Positions 49,016 to 60,500 of a DNA stretch of 64,000 nt are shown here, in pieces. The first letter of the stretch is position 1. The number at the start of each line of letters is the position of its first letter. The stretch comes from Anseranas semipalmata (lineage: Eukaryota; Chordata; Aves; Anseriformes; Anseranatidae). The stretch spans positions 49,234 through 113,233 of the forward strand of contig VXAA01005249.1 in NCBI GenBank assembly GCA_013399115.1. The letters are read 5' to 3'. The position numbers and the translations under genes were made by a program. The notes below the pieces were generated by a model, which saw only the letters and a list, made by a program, of their open reading frames with translations, had not been told where the DNA came from and did no database searches.

Positions 49016-50230
49016 ATATGGAAAAAAATAATAAATGATTATTTGAGAGAGGGAAAAAGACTTCTTTTTCTGTAATGTTTTTGTTAAGGGTAGATCATGA
49101 CTTCATTTTCAGCATTCTAAATGCAGAGTAAATTCATCAAATGTAATAGATTAAATACAGCTCCATCAGCTTACAGCAGATGAAGGTCATCTGGCACAAG
49201 TTTATTCCAGTTTTATATGGTTTCAGCTTTGAACTGAATTGGACCATTTTGCCTTTGCTGTGATATTCACACTGCAAATACCAGAGAAATCATACAGCTG
49301 ATGGTTCTTCAATGACATCAGAGCCCAAACCTACATTAATGCCTGTTCTCACTCCTGTAGTCCTTCTGCAGCTTCTGCACATGTGGGGCAGCACGTCGGT
49401 GTGGGAGGAGGAGCTGGCTGTGTGCACTCACATGATGTAGCCTCTTTCCTGGCAATATCTTCCAGCAGTTCCAAATTCTTTGCATTTTACTGGGTTATAT
49501 GCAATGTGTCCCCTCTGCTTATTCAAGAAAATTAGTTCAGCTGTAAGCCTCAAAGACAGATTTGTCTATGAAACCATTGCAAGAATGAGATATATATTTT
49601 TTTCTAATCTTAAAAAAATCCACTAATTTCAAAAAGAACACAGCCATTAATGAGAAGCTGCCAGTCATACTGCACAGCCAGTGGCAATACATCAAATAGG
49701 GACTGGAGGGCAAAACAGTGTACAATTGACTAAAGAGGAAAACAGGAACTGCTGAAAATAGATTAGAGTAACAATGATCATTTTTGAAGAATCAAAGCAC
49801 TTGCAGCCCACACGAACATTCACAGCATTTGTGGGGATTGTTGTCAAACACTGTTTTGATCTTATCTAAGTTTGGTGACTGCAGACGAGCCTTTATCTTT
49901 CAAAAAGTCTGACACAAGTTTGATTTGTCTTGCACAGTAACCTGGAGAGGCTGGATCTATGGAGCCTCTTCTTTTCATTGTGCTTGTTTAAATTAGGAAA
50001 TCTATGTACCGTAAATATATGAAAGAAGACCTTTATGTTGAGTGGTGGATTTGCTCAAACTTGTCTCCATATAAGCAAATATGTGTCTCTATTTCATTGT
50101 GTAGCACCTTCCTTCTGCCAATGAGATCTGTATAAATTTTGTGACCATGGCGCTGAGGATCTGCTGGCCACTGATGTCAAGAAAAAGATTCCTGTTTTCT
50201 TCCGTGTGTTTTGGATCAGATTCTAAGCTG

Positions 50231-50330
50231 TCCTGCTAGACTAAGCAGGAGCAGTGTGGATACACACTACTAGTCTATCTAGTCTATCTAGTGGATAGAC
50301 CATTGGTGTCGGATCAAAGGGATCAAAGTC
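50231..50330 (+). repeat. Compact cluster: hairpin plus two 9-bp tandem duplications
   Basis: TCCTGCT (50231-50237) and AGCAGGA (50244-50250) form a 7-bp stem with a 6-nt loop. AGTCTATCT is then tandemly repeated (50272-50289, with a partial third copy). GGATCAAAG is repeated in tandem at 50311-50328. GATAGAC (50294-50300) also pairs with GTCTATC inside the first repeat. Confidence 0.8.
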
Positions 50331-50751
50331 AATTTTTCACTGGAACAGGTGTGCTGGGACATTTGGGGCAAATAATTTCATCACTGTATTAGTTTCTGCA
50401 GTTAAGGAACTATTAGGGCAGATGAAGTGAGTGTAGAGTTTCTTTCCCTTCCCTACTCCAGCACTGCCTGTTCTGGAGTCTTTTTAGATCACACAGATGG
50501 AAGAAGAATGCACTGTCATTAATTTTTCTTCTTTGTCCAGTTATGGCTACATCTTATCCTATTTTCTGAACTGCCCAGTTGTGTTCTTTGAGAATATGCT
50601 GCTAAGGGGTAACTGACTTTTACTTAGTGCTTTAGCTGTTGTTTAATACAGATTTGACCAGTTGTTTAGCAATGGCCATGGATTTTTGTTCTTACACAGG
50701 GATTCTGTTCTGTTACACGCTAGCAAACACACCATGGAAAGACAGTCAATG

Positions 50752-50785
50752 TATTACATACATTACATACATACATAATACATTC
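50752..50785 (+). repeat. TACA/CATA microsatellite
   Basis: Imperfect ATTACAT and ACAT units, about 34 nt. Confidence 0.85.
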
Positions 50786-50865
50786 AACACATTGTAAGAA
50801 GAGGTACCTTGGGAATCAAACTGGTAGATGATGGGAAACAAGATAGGTTAGCAGGCACTATTGTC

Positions 50866-50896
50866 ACCTCTGCTAAACAGGACCTCTGCTAAACAG
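50866..50896 (+). repeat. 15-bp tandem duplication
   Basis: ACCTCTGCTAAACAG at 50866-50880 is repeated exactly at 50882-50896 with a single G between, consistent with replication slippage. Confidence 0.9.
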
Positions 50897-52643
50897 AACA
50901 GCTGTGTTTCTAGGGGCAGTTTGGAAAAGGAATTCAGTATGTTCAACAGAAAATAACAGTAGCATGAAAAGAATGAAGTGTGGCAGTGCCATTGTTTTCC
51001 TCATTGAGAAAACAATTTGTCTTCTTACCAGTTTTTAGGTGATTGCCCTGCCAGAATCTGATGATACTGAATAGTTTTACTTAATATTAATTCTTTTGCA
51101 TTTAATGTGATCACTGTCAGTAGAGTAAGTGTGAATACATGGTATCTACTCTGATTTATATGCAACAATGAGATAGGGTTTACTGCTGACTGGCCATTTC
51201 AGTATGAATATGCAGGTTAGCAATGGCAATATCTTTATTTGACAGCACACATAAAGCATGGATTAACAATAAATAGTATTACCTGTCTCTCACTAAGGGT
51301 TCTTCCTCATACAAGCAAAGTTGCTCATGTGTGTAAATCAGTCCCTTAATTCATAGGGAGTTGCTTAGAAAAACAGAATGTCCATGTGTGCTCTAAAGAT
51401 AACAAGCTGAAAGTTGTGAATAAACAAATTCAGTTAATCTGAAGTTGACAGCCACTTTTTCAACTGTCAGTGCTCTTAATAGAGTGTTCAAATAAGAAAC
51501 TGTCATGTTGTCAGGCACGCTAAAAGCAGAATTTAGAAATGGATGGGAAATTTTCAAGTTTTGTAGCCTGGGAAAGTATTCAAGGGAAGGATGACTATGT
51601 GTTTGCTCTGTTATTATATGTTCTTTAGATTTCCACTTCTGGAAACCGAGTCTTTTGATTTGACTTACTAGAATTGTTTGTATGCTTTTGATGTATGACA
51701 ATGAGAGTGATACAGCAACTGTTTCAGTTTGGAAAAGCACTGTCATTTCTTCAGACCTGATAGTTCTAAATAAATGTGAAATGTGACTTCTAGTAACTTC
51801 CTATTGTAGCTGCGAGTTTGAAAACAGGTTGAGACTCTGTCCTCGTTACGGACATTCATAGGCAGGTAAGGTCACAAGAAAATGATGCCAAATTTGAAAA
51901 CATCTAGGAAAATTTACTGACTCAAAAAAACCTCAAGTAACTCTTTTATCTGTATTAGTTTACCAACAGAAGACAAAACATATGATGCCTGTGAGTGCAT
52001 GAGATATTGCTAAACTGTGTCATATTGACAAATTAGATGAGTCTGTGTTTACCATTGTTTGAGTTTTCATCATGTTCTCATGATTGACTCTGAAGCTACT
52101 CTTTATCTGGAATGATATTCGACAAGATTGCATTAGGAAAGAGGAGTGGCACAGAGGAGAAGCTGGGCTGTGCCTGGAATATTGGTATCTACAAAGTTTG
52201 CTTTGGTTCAGCCTGTGCTGCTACTGACTAACCAACCCCTCTTTTCCTCCTCAGCACCATTATTGTTGCACAATTATCAGATCTTTTCTCTTGATTTTAG
52301 TTGTTTCCTTTTTGCTTTCTTCTTTTTTTTGTATTATTTCTTGTCTTCTACTTTTAATGGTCTTCTTTACTGCATGCTTCTTCCTATACCCATAAGAGAA
52401 CAAAGCATAAACCATGTAGAGCTGGATGGACATGTAGATGAAGGAGGTGATACCTTCTTAGGCCCTCTGATGTTCTGGATTAGTATTGCAATTTAAGGAA
52501 ATTGCAACTAAAATGCAATGAAAAAGAAATATATATATTACTGGTTGGTATTATATGAAATTGAGGATGAATTTATAATCAATACAATATCAAATCTATA
52601 AAACTACAATTTTTCCTCAATATTAGACTGGAATTAAATCTCC

Positions 52644-52698
52644 AAATTAAATAACTAGGTTATTACATAAATTAAATAAAGAAATTAAATAACTAGGT
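52644..52698 (+). repeat. 17-bp direct repeat, 38-bp spacing
   Basis: AAATTAAATAACTAGGT at 52644-52660 recurs exactly at 52682-52698; the intervening and following AT-rich sequences are partly alike, suggesting a local tandem duplication. Confidence 0.85.
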
Positions 52699-53214
52699 AT
52701 TTAACATAAAGCATAAAATATAACCAGGATTTATTTTTTATCAAGACGGCCACGGAAGAGCATTACTGTTTTCAGCCAGATGGATTAGTACTCTGGAATG
52801 TTCTGGCATCTCCTTCACTACAAAATTAGCTGTTATTTTATAAACTGAAAATAGCATATTATCTAAAATCTAAACCACAAGTTAGAACCAATTATTAAAC
52901 TTCCTTCTTACATTGTGATTTTTGTGTTGTGGTGACCTCTTTCTCCTTCTTCCATGCATGGTGGTATAGCACAGACATGTCTGGTAACAGATGTTCTCCA
53001 AAGTATGGGAGATGACTTCAGGACTCTTAGGATTAGAAGTCTAGAACATTAATGTGTTCACAAGATAGTATTTAGGCATGGTTTTCTTCACATGTTCTCC
53101 GGGTGCATTTTGGGAGAGTATTAGCATCCTGAACACAACAAAATGCACTTTCATGTTCTTAATAAATATAATAACGCACAGGCATCTTAGGGAAACAGAT
53201 CACAGGGCTATGTA

Positions 53215-53788
53215 GCATTGTGAGAAACACACTTCCCCTCTACTCTGCCCTGGTGAGACCGCATCTGGAATATTGTGTCCAGTTCTGGGCCCCTCAGTTC
53301 AAGAGGAACAGGGAACTGCTTGAGAGAGTTCAGCACAGAGCCACAAAGATGATTAAGGGAGTGGAGCATCTCCCTTATGAGGAAAGGCTGAGGGAGTTGG
53401 GTCTCTTTAGCTTGGAGAAGAGGAGACTGAGGGGTGACCTCATTAATGTTTATAAATATGTAAAAGGTAAGTGTCAGGAGGATGGAGCCAGGCTCTTCTC
53501 CTTGACATCCAACGATAAGACAAGGGGCAATGGGTACAAGCTGGAACATAGGAGGTTCCACTTAAATATGAGAAGAAACATCTTCATAGTGAGGGTGATG
53601 GAGCACTGGAACAGGCTGCCCAGAGAGGTTGTGGAGTCTCCTTCTCTGGAGACATTCGAAACCCGCCTGGATGTGATCCTGTGTGACCTGATCTAGGTGT
53701 TCCTGCTCTGGCAGGGGGATTGGACTAGATGATCTTCCAAGGTCCCTTCCAATCCCTAACATTCTGTGTTTCTGTGATTCTGTGATTC
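53215..53788 (+). mobile_element. CR1 LINE copy D, 5'-truncated
   Basis: The last 480 nt of CR1 ORF2 plus a 92-nt 3' UTR. The UTR carries GGGGGATTGGACTAGATGAT, CAAGGTCCCTTCCAATCCC and terminal ATTCTGTG-type units. Its 3' end is of the same class as copy F and unlike A, B, E and G. It is the first of three same-strand CR1 copies within 4.7 kb. The 5' border is approximate. Confidence 0.95.
53220..53696 (+). pseudogene. CR1 ORF2 C-terminal fragment, open (copy D)
   Basis: 158 codons without a stop: [76 protein letters not shown], ending DLI and a TAG. It lacks the endonuclease and reverse transcriptase, so it cannot act alone. The open frame indicates a moderately recent insertion. The minus-strand frames here are shadows. 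Confidence 0.93.
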
Positions 53789-54597
53789 ATTCCCAGACTT
53801 CTACTCAGGTGATATAATATAGATCTGAAATACAATTCCTATTGTGCAGTCTTCTGCACTGTGCTATTGTGCACTTCTTTTTATTTCTTATTCACAGGTC
53901 CAATTTTTATGTTTTGTTGTGGTGAGCTCTGGATTTTCATTTCAATTCCAAAAGTGATGGTTATGTTCTGTTTTGCCACCTTGCACTTGTATGGAATATC
54001 TAAAGTCTTGACTAAGATTTACAGTAATTTTTGCATGAGTAACAATTAGAAAGATCATGCCCTCAATGTACATTCTGTCTCTCCTATAGCTGAAATACTT
54101 AATGTTTTCATCTTTATTAGTATAAATAACTTTCAAATGCATTTATTCCCTTAAAATGAATGTAAAGATCAATAGTCTGATGTATCAGCTGATGTATCTG
54201 TCCTCTTTTCCTTATACGCCATTTTCCATCATGTGTATTAGTTTAAAAAATTGTCTTTTACAATGGATTTTGCTTGTAAACTCTAGGAAAATTGTCACTG
54301 GGAATTTCACAGTTAATCTTAGTTAATCTTAGCAACAAATGATGTTAAAAACAAAGTCATTTTTTATTATCACCTATAAAAAGTGAGGAACAAGAGCTAG
54401 CCTTTCCTACGGTGAAATGACACTTCAGTTGTTTTGTGGAAAAAAAAAATCAATAGAAATACTGAGACATTTCTGGGCACATTGATACAGTGAGTGCAGA
54501 TACTTGGGCTAGCTTCAAACTATGCTCCATTACACTGTTCAAATCTGCTGTTTGTCCTTATAGTATCCTCACTACTATGTGAGCACTTTACAAGAAA

Positions 54598-54629
<32 letters not shown>

Positions 54630-54928
54630 AAGGAGTTTTTACAAGTCTTGGTTAAGTAGGTAAATTATATTATTCCTAAGTATGGCACAGCAACTTGCTC
54701 ATGGTCACAGCTGAGGCAGATGTTGGACAGGAACATTTCCATTTGGGCAAATGGAAAGAAAGTATCTGTGTAGAGATGCATATGAATGGAGGTGTTTGTA
54801 GATGAAAGGTTAAACTCCTCTCAGGCTATATTAACTGTTCTATAGTTTGGTAAGTCAGTGACTTTCACAGTTAAATGACATTTGTATAACTCACTTTCAT
54901 CATCTGTGTGGCAATGTTCCTGTTAATT
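53789..54928. other. Unique non-coding DNA between CR1 copies D and E
   Basis: No gene seen. Contains a CAA repeat (54599-54630) and a two-copy TTAATCTTAG repeat near 54310-54335. Confidence 0.6.
54599..54630 (+). repeat. CAA trinucleotide repeat
   Basis: About ten CAA units with one CGA interruption. Confidence 0.95.
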
Positions 54929-55546
54929 TGGCTGGAAAGCTGCCTGGCAGAGAAAGACCTGGGTGTGCTGGTTGATAGTCGGCTGAATATGAGCCAGCAG
55001 TGTGCTCAGGTGGCCAAGAAGGCCAACGGCATCCTGGCTTGTATCAGGAACAGTGTGGCCAGCAGGACTAGGGAGGTGATTGTCCCCCTGTACTCGGCTC
55101 TGGTGAGGCCGCACCTCGAGTCCTGTGTTCAGTTTTGGGCCCCTCACTACAAGAAGGACATGGAGGTGCTCGAGAGAGTCCAGAGAAGGGCAACGAAGCT
55201 GGTGAGGGGTCTGGAGAACAAGTCTTACGAGGTACGGCTGAGGGAGCTGGGGTTGTTCAGCCTGGAGAAGAGGAGGCTCAGGGGTGACCTTATCGCTCTC
55301 TACAGGTACCTTAAAGGAGGCTGTAGCGAGGTAGGGATTGGTCTCTTCTCCCACGTGCCTGGTGACAGGACGAGGGGGAATGGGCTCAAGTTGCGTCAGG
55401 GGAGGTTTAGGTTGAATATTAGGAAAAACTTCTTTACCGAAAGGGTAGTTAGGCATTGGAATGGGCTGCCCAGGGAAGTGGTTGAGTCACCATCCCTGGA
55501 GGTCTTTAAAAGATGTTTAGATGTTGAGCTTAGAGATATGGTTTAG
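54929..55546 (+). pseudogene. CR1 ORF2 C-terminal fragment, open (copy E)
   Basis: More than 200 codons open. Blocks in order: [122 protein letters not shown] and a C-terminal DMV. The open frame continues upstream to an ATG at 54908 in non-CR1 sequence, which is incidental. It has no reverse transcriptase core, so it is a fragment rather than an active gene. A 177-codon minus-strand frame at 54923-55456 is its antisense shadow. Confidence 0.95.
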
Positions 55547-55643
55547 TGTGGGCCTTGTTAGAGTTAGGTCAGAGGTTGGACTAGGTGATCTTGGAGGTCT
55601 CTTCCAACCCGAACGATTCTGTGATTCTGTGATTCTGTGATTT
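54929..55643 (+). mobile_element. CR1 LINE copy E, best-preserved copy
   Basis: A 5'-truncated CR1 with an intact ORF2 C-terminus to the natural stop (TAG at 55544-55546), a 97-nt 3' UTR and three perfect ATTCTGTG units as the tail. The UTR (GGTTGGACTAGGTGATCTTGG, then CTCTTCCAACCC) differs from those of copies A/B and D/F, so it represents another CR1 subfamily. It keeps several CpGs, consistent with a younger age. Confidence 0.97.
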
Positions 55644-56889
55644 CAGGAGATATTTTCTTCATGAATAAACACTGCAGATCTGGAGCATAAAACGGAGTAA
55701 TAAAATAAATGCGAATTGGTGTATATATATAAGACTGTGAATTAGGTTTAGAAATATTAGCACTGAAACACCATGATAACATAAAACAAATATGAAACAC
55801 TATTTGAAGAATACCAATATGCTATTTTTGCACAAAGGAAACATAACTTGTATTTCATTCTTATGAATTATAAGCTGTTGGCCTTCAGCTGATGTTAAGT
55901 GCTTCTCTAAAATAATGAAAACCATACAGTGTAATGGTCATTGAAGTTGAAATATATTTCCCCCCGTGATTAACTGTCATCATTAAAAATCATGCCCTTC
56001 AGTAAATTTCATGTTGCCAATGCAAATGTATGATTCAGTCTTTTTGCATTGGGATTTGGCATTGTCTTTTGTTTGTCTGCTTATATTGATATCTCTGAGA
56101 ATGGATTAAATCATGTCAAGATTAGGATAAAGGGAGACAACTGGTTATATATGTACTGAAAAAATGAATTTGAGTGAAAGACTTATGGAAGTCAATAGCC
56201 ACTTGTTTTCTTTAGGCTCATCTGTTCATTGCGCATGGAGATTGTTTCTGCAACTGCAGAATTCTTGTGGCTTTAAGCTTTAGTGTTGTTTTCTTTTCAG
56301 TCTACTAAGAGCCTAACAAGTATGTTTGAGCATACTAGGGGGATTACATGATTGCCTTCACTTAGAAGGAACTGAACTTGAAGTCCCACCATGTCCCATC
56401 CAGGCCTGCATGTTCCTAGTCTAAACAGAACAGCCTGCTGTTTTCCTAGTTTCTTTATATCTGACCTGAAGCTCTGCTCTCCACTGCATACATAATGGAT
56501 CTGGATAACACACAGTTAGTACTCACTAACAAGTTCCAGAGGAGGGAATGAATGTAAGAAGAGCTAGAATTGCATTAGCATAGATGTTAGGCTGTCATGG
56601 CTATTCATGCTCACTCTGAAAATCTCACATCCCTTTCCAACCAAAATGTTCAGCCACCCTGGACAACCCTCCCCCCTCCTCAAATCTTATAGCTGGATGC
56701 ATATCTAAACAGTAAAATATTGGAGATCAGTTATGCCAGACTGTGATTTTGGCAATGTAGGGGCCACCGGTTAAAACATGGGATGTGCATACTGACAGGC
56801 ATTTTTTCAGGACAGAGATAGTCTTCTTGAAAGTCAATGTGGCTTACTAGTTTACCTTACTAAGAGGCAGAAGGAGCATGGTGCTTGCA
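55644..56889. other. Unique non-coding DNA between CR1 copies E and F
   Basis: No gene or repeat recognised. An octamer ATGCAAAT at 56020-56027 is no more than expected by chance. Confidence 0.6.
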
Positions 56890-57854
56890 TTTTCGCTCCG
56901 GAAGTGTGGGATCCAGGAGTGGACAGTGGGGTGGATTGAGAACTGGCTGGATGGCAGAGCTCAGAGGGTTGTGCTCAATGGTGCCAAGTCTAGCTGGAGG
57001 CCTGTGGCTAGCAGTGTCCCCCAGGGGTCAGTACTGGGTCCAGTGCTATTCAATTTATTCATTACTGACCTGGATGAAGTGACAGAATGCACCCTCAGCA
57101 AGTCTGCGGGTGATACAAAGCTTGGTGAAGTGGCTGACACCCCAGAGGCCTGTGTGGCCATTCAGAGAGACCAAGGGCAAGTGCAAGGTCCTGCACCTGG
57201 GCAGGAACAACCCCAGGCACCAGTACAGGTTGGGAGCTGACCTGCTGGAGAGCAGCTCTATGGAGAGGGACCTGGGGGCTGTGGTGGACAAGTTAACCGT
57301 GAACCAGCAGTGTGCTCTTGTGGCCAAGAAGGCCAATGGGATCCTAGCCTGCACCAGGAGGAGTGTGGACAGCAGGCGGAGAGAGGTGATCCTCCCCCTC
57401 AGCTCTGGTGAGGCTACACCTGGAATACTGTGTGCAGTTCTGGAGCCCCCAGTACAGGAGGGATGTGGAACTTCTAGAGACAGTCCAGCGTAGAGCCATG
57501 AAGATGATTAAGGGATTGGAGCATCTGTCTTATGAGGAAACACTAAGCGCATTGGGCCTGTTTAGCCTAGAGAAGAGAAGATCAAGAAGGGATCTTATCA
57601 ACCTCTACAAATACCTGAGGGGACAATGTAAAGAGGATGGGGCCAAACTCTTCTCAGTGGTGGCCAGTGATAGGACAAGGGGAAATGGGTATAAATCGAT
57701 GCACAGGAAGTTTCATCGCCATATGAGGGGGCACTTCTTTACTGTGAGGGTGACAGAGCACTGGAACAGGCTGCCCAAGAGGTTGTGGAGTCTCCTTCTT
57801 TGGAGATATTCAAAACCTGCCTGGATGCCATCCTGTGCAATGTGCTCTAGGTGA
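56890..57854 (+). pseudogene. Broken CR1 ORF2 in copy F
   Basis: The frame starts in the RT domain ([33 protein letters not shown] at about 57015-57060). The FADD metal-binding box is replaced by SAGD at 57103-57114, losing one of the two Asp. After IQRD (about 57170) roughly 50-60 nt are missing relative to the CR1 pattern, shifting the frame to [15 protein letters not shown] short deletion near 57400 shifts the frame again, and a third shift lies near 57775 (RLPK instead of RLPRE). The last frame carries [27 protein letters not shown] and EHWNRLP. It is clearly inactive. Confidence 0.93.
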
Positions 57855-57932
57855 CCCTGCTTGGCAGGGGGGTTGGACTAGATGGTCTCTAGAAGTCTCT
57901 TCCAACCTCAACCATTCTGTGACTCTGTGATT
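56890..57932 (+). mobile_element. CR1 LINE copy F (about 1.04 kb), includes part of the RT
   Basis: CR1 copy entering in the reverse transcriptase domain and running to the 3' end (GGGGGGTTGGACTAGATGGT, CTCTTCCAACC, then ATTCTGTG-like units, one mutated to ACTCTGTG). Its 3'-end class is that of copy D. The second-longest copy in the window and the third of the same-strand cluster. Confidence 0.96.
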
Positions 57933-59977
57933 TTCTTTACTTGTCACCAAACAAACAATTTAATGAGAAAATGAGATGAAGATGAGTAAGAGCAATGAAC
58001 CTGTTATTGCTTAATAAAATCAACTCTGAGTACTGCAGACAACTACAAGAAACAAGCTGCCTTTCTGGAGATCCTAGTTTACTCTGGAGAAATGACTGTG
58101 CTCAGATCAGGAATAAGTGAATGTAAATGTGACTTATTCTATAAGGAAGGGAAAAAGAACTGAGGTAGTTGTTCCTGTTAAAATGTGTTTTATTAAAGGG
58201 AGTGAATGGAAGAGCTGAGCTCAGAAGGCTCGCTAGAGCAAATATCTGATAATGTCAACATCCCCCGCTGAGGTAGTCACCTTGGGCTTCCTTGAAACTC
58301 AGTGGAGGGACAGATAGCAATTCTGGTGATTATGTCATCTTACCCTAAAGCAGATGACTAGAAATAGGTCAGCTGAATCACTCCTCCTGGGAGCTGAGGA
58401 CAGCTATCTCAGAAGTCATAATCTATGTTGCAGACATCTCAAATAAGTGAGATGAATCTCAGCCTTAGGGTCTCAGTTCCAGCTCAGTGTCTTGCACAAA
58501 TGGTTATCTGTCTGGGCAGTTTCAGTTGTATATCTGATTTGGCAGGACATGAAACAAGCAGCTTGAGACATACAGTGCCCAACAAAACTGAGTACGTTGG
58601 GAAGCTCTGCAATATGAACAGAGTAAATGAATACACAGTGGTGTTACTTGGATTATAGAAAGCAAGATTCAGCATTACAGCTGCTCACAACACTGTAAAG
58701 TTAGGCTGTTATTGCAGGGACTAAGTAAATTTTTGCAATTTTCTTATTGATTAGACATGGATTCCTACTGATAAATTTTGCTGGCATTTCTTTTGCTCCA
58801 TGACACATCCAGCTATGACTATGGGACACCTGAGTATGCTCTGCTACAAGTACTTGGGTACAGTACAGCCACTGCAGTGGCAGCCACAGGGCTGAGACTG
58901 GGTAAACAATGGGATGGGAATGTCGCCACATGCCTCAGGTGAGTACAGACTTTTCACAGTAAAAACTTCTGCTTCAAAGTCCCCACATCCAAACCGTGCA
59001 AGGATATGCAACAATTGTGCTATGAAGAAGATGCTTTCTGAACATGAGCCTGATGTAGTGATGCCAAAGCTTTTTTCCACTAAAGGAATCAAAATGGTCT
59101 AAAGCAGTGACTGGATTCCTGAAACATGTTTCAAAAGTGTCTACAACAGTAAACAAACCTGATGTTGGTGGATGCATGCAGCTATGATACCAGATTCAGT
59201 CCCCAAATTGGTGTCCCTATTGTGTGACATGCCACTGCAGTGAGCCTATTAATACTATATTAATATAGAAAGCACAGTTTTGAGGCAGAGGGCTAGAAGA
59301 CATCAGAATTTTATGGCTCTTAAAGTCTGAAGTCAGCATAATCCATGTGGTATTCGTGCTGTTAAATGTGTGACAGTGGGGATGACAAATCTGTTTATCT
59401 AAACTGGGAAAGAAATAGAAATAGTCTGTGGAAACCCTCGCAATGGGGTGGATGAGCAAGCACGGTCTGCTTACATGAGCACAGATGGTGGGGGCAAGTG
59501 AACTTCAGGAAGGTGAATATTTGATGAGTGGAAAAGAGTATTTCAGCACACCATGTTGCTAATCCCCTGGAGGTGGCTGGAGCAACAGATAATGAACATT
59601 ACACCTGGAAAACTTCTTCCGATAACTTCAGGGTTTTAATCAGCACATTCAGAGTGACGTGACCTGTCCCTGAATCAGCTCTGTTTATTCCCTGACACAC
59701 CGACTCTTTTCTGCTTCACAAAGGTGTCATAAGTGCCCCAGAAGAGTGTTTCACATTTTCCTTTCCATTTTCCTTTTTTAAAGCCCGTCTGAGGTATAAG
59801 CTTTGGTTCAAGTGGATTGCATGACTCTCAGTTTCATTAAGAAATGTCTGAGTTACACTGTGTCTTTCCTTTCTCCAGGTACTTCCTATTATTGTTAAAT
59901 CTGTTTACCACTTACTCATTTACCCATTATCTTTGATTTTATATTGTTTTGTCCAGGAGCTAAAGAACAATACAAAT

Positions 59978-60012
59978 GAAAAAAAAGAAAAAAAGAAAAA
60001 AAAGAAAAAAAG
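59978..60012 (+). repeat. GAAAAAA-type simple repeat
   Basis: About five A runs of 4-8 separated by single G. Confidence 0.9.
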
Positions 60013-60059
60013 GACAGCATCTAATAAAGCTGAGATAAATCATGTTTACTCTCTGTTTA

Positions 60060-60500
60060 AGGTTTATTTTGATAAATGTTAGTCTAAAGTGTATGGATCT
60101 GGATGGCTGCTTAATGTTTGCATTGCAAGTGGAGTTCAAACTGAATGTATTTCCAGCTCATTAGGCACATAACAAAATGTTACTTTTGTTAGTTTAATAG
60201 CCAAACTGCTGTTTCGCTGGTGTTAGAAGGGATTATTTGTCATTAACGGTTAACATAAACGTCCTTGTAACAGGGATCCAGAAAGGCATTTCAGTTCTTT
60301 GAACAGATACACTGAAATGTACATGAAGAAGCACCTAGAGCAGCGTGCTCCATTTTAATGAGACCATATTTTTCCATACAAGAAAAGCAACTTGAACCTG
60401 GTCTTGAGTTAATAAAAACAGGTATTACTTCATTAGTTTAATTGAATCTAAATGGTGCACACAATCAAAATGGGGTCCGTTATCTTCATTAGTTTAGGTT
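60060..60500. other. Candidate conserved non-coding element
   Basis: Repeat-free, compositionally complex AT-rich sequence with many homeodomain-type cores (ATTAG, TAATTG, ATTAAC). It contains an exact 13-bp direct repeat, CTTCATTAGTTTA, at 60428-60440 and 60484-60496. No coding frame. Whether it is conserved needs an alignment; this is pattern-based inference. Confidence 0.25.

Larger units (their letters stand above)
41335..53214. other. Unique AT-rich non-coding DNA with scattered simple repeats
   Basis: About 12 kb without a recognised gene or CR1. Simple sequences include A21 at 41996-42016, TTTG runs at 42103-42121 and 44326-44348, T runs at 43479-43534 and 48743-48757, and the items listed separately below. 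Open frames up to 117 codons (for example 51393-51746 minus and 52146-52496 plus) have no recognisable domain and are treated as random. Confidence 0.6.

Noticed and set aside
51393..51746. 117-codon minus-strand frame
   Set aside because: No domain, signal or repeat pattern recognised; treated as a chance open frame.
52146..52496. 116-codon + strand frame with a hydrophobic segment
   Set aside because: The hydrophobic run arises from a T-rich stretch; no homologue recognised, and the length is within chance for this much sequence.
54923..55456. 177-codon minus-strand open frame
   Set aside because: It is the antisense of the open CR1 ORF2 in copy E; the translation has no independent meaning.
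30116..56027. Several ATGCAAAT octamers (30116, 39689, 56020)
   Set aside because: The number is close to chance expectation in AT-rich DNA.
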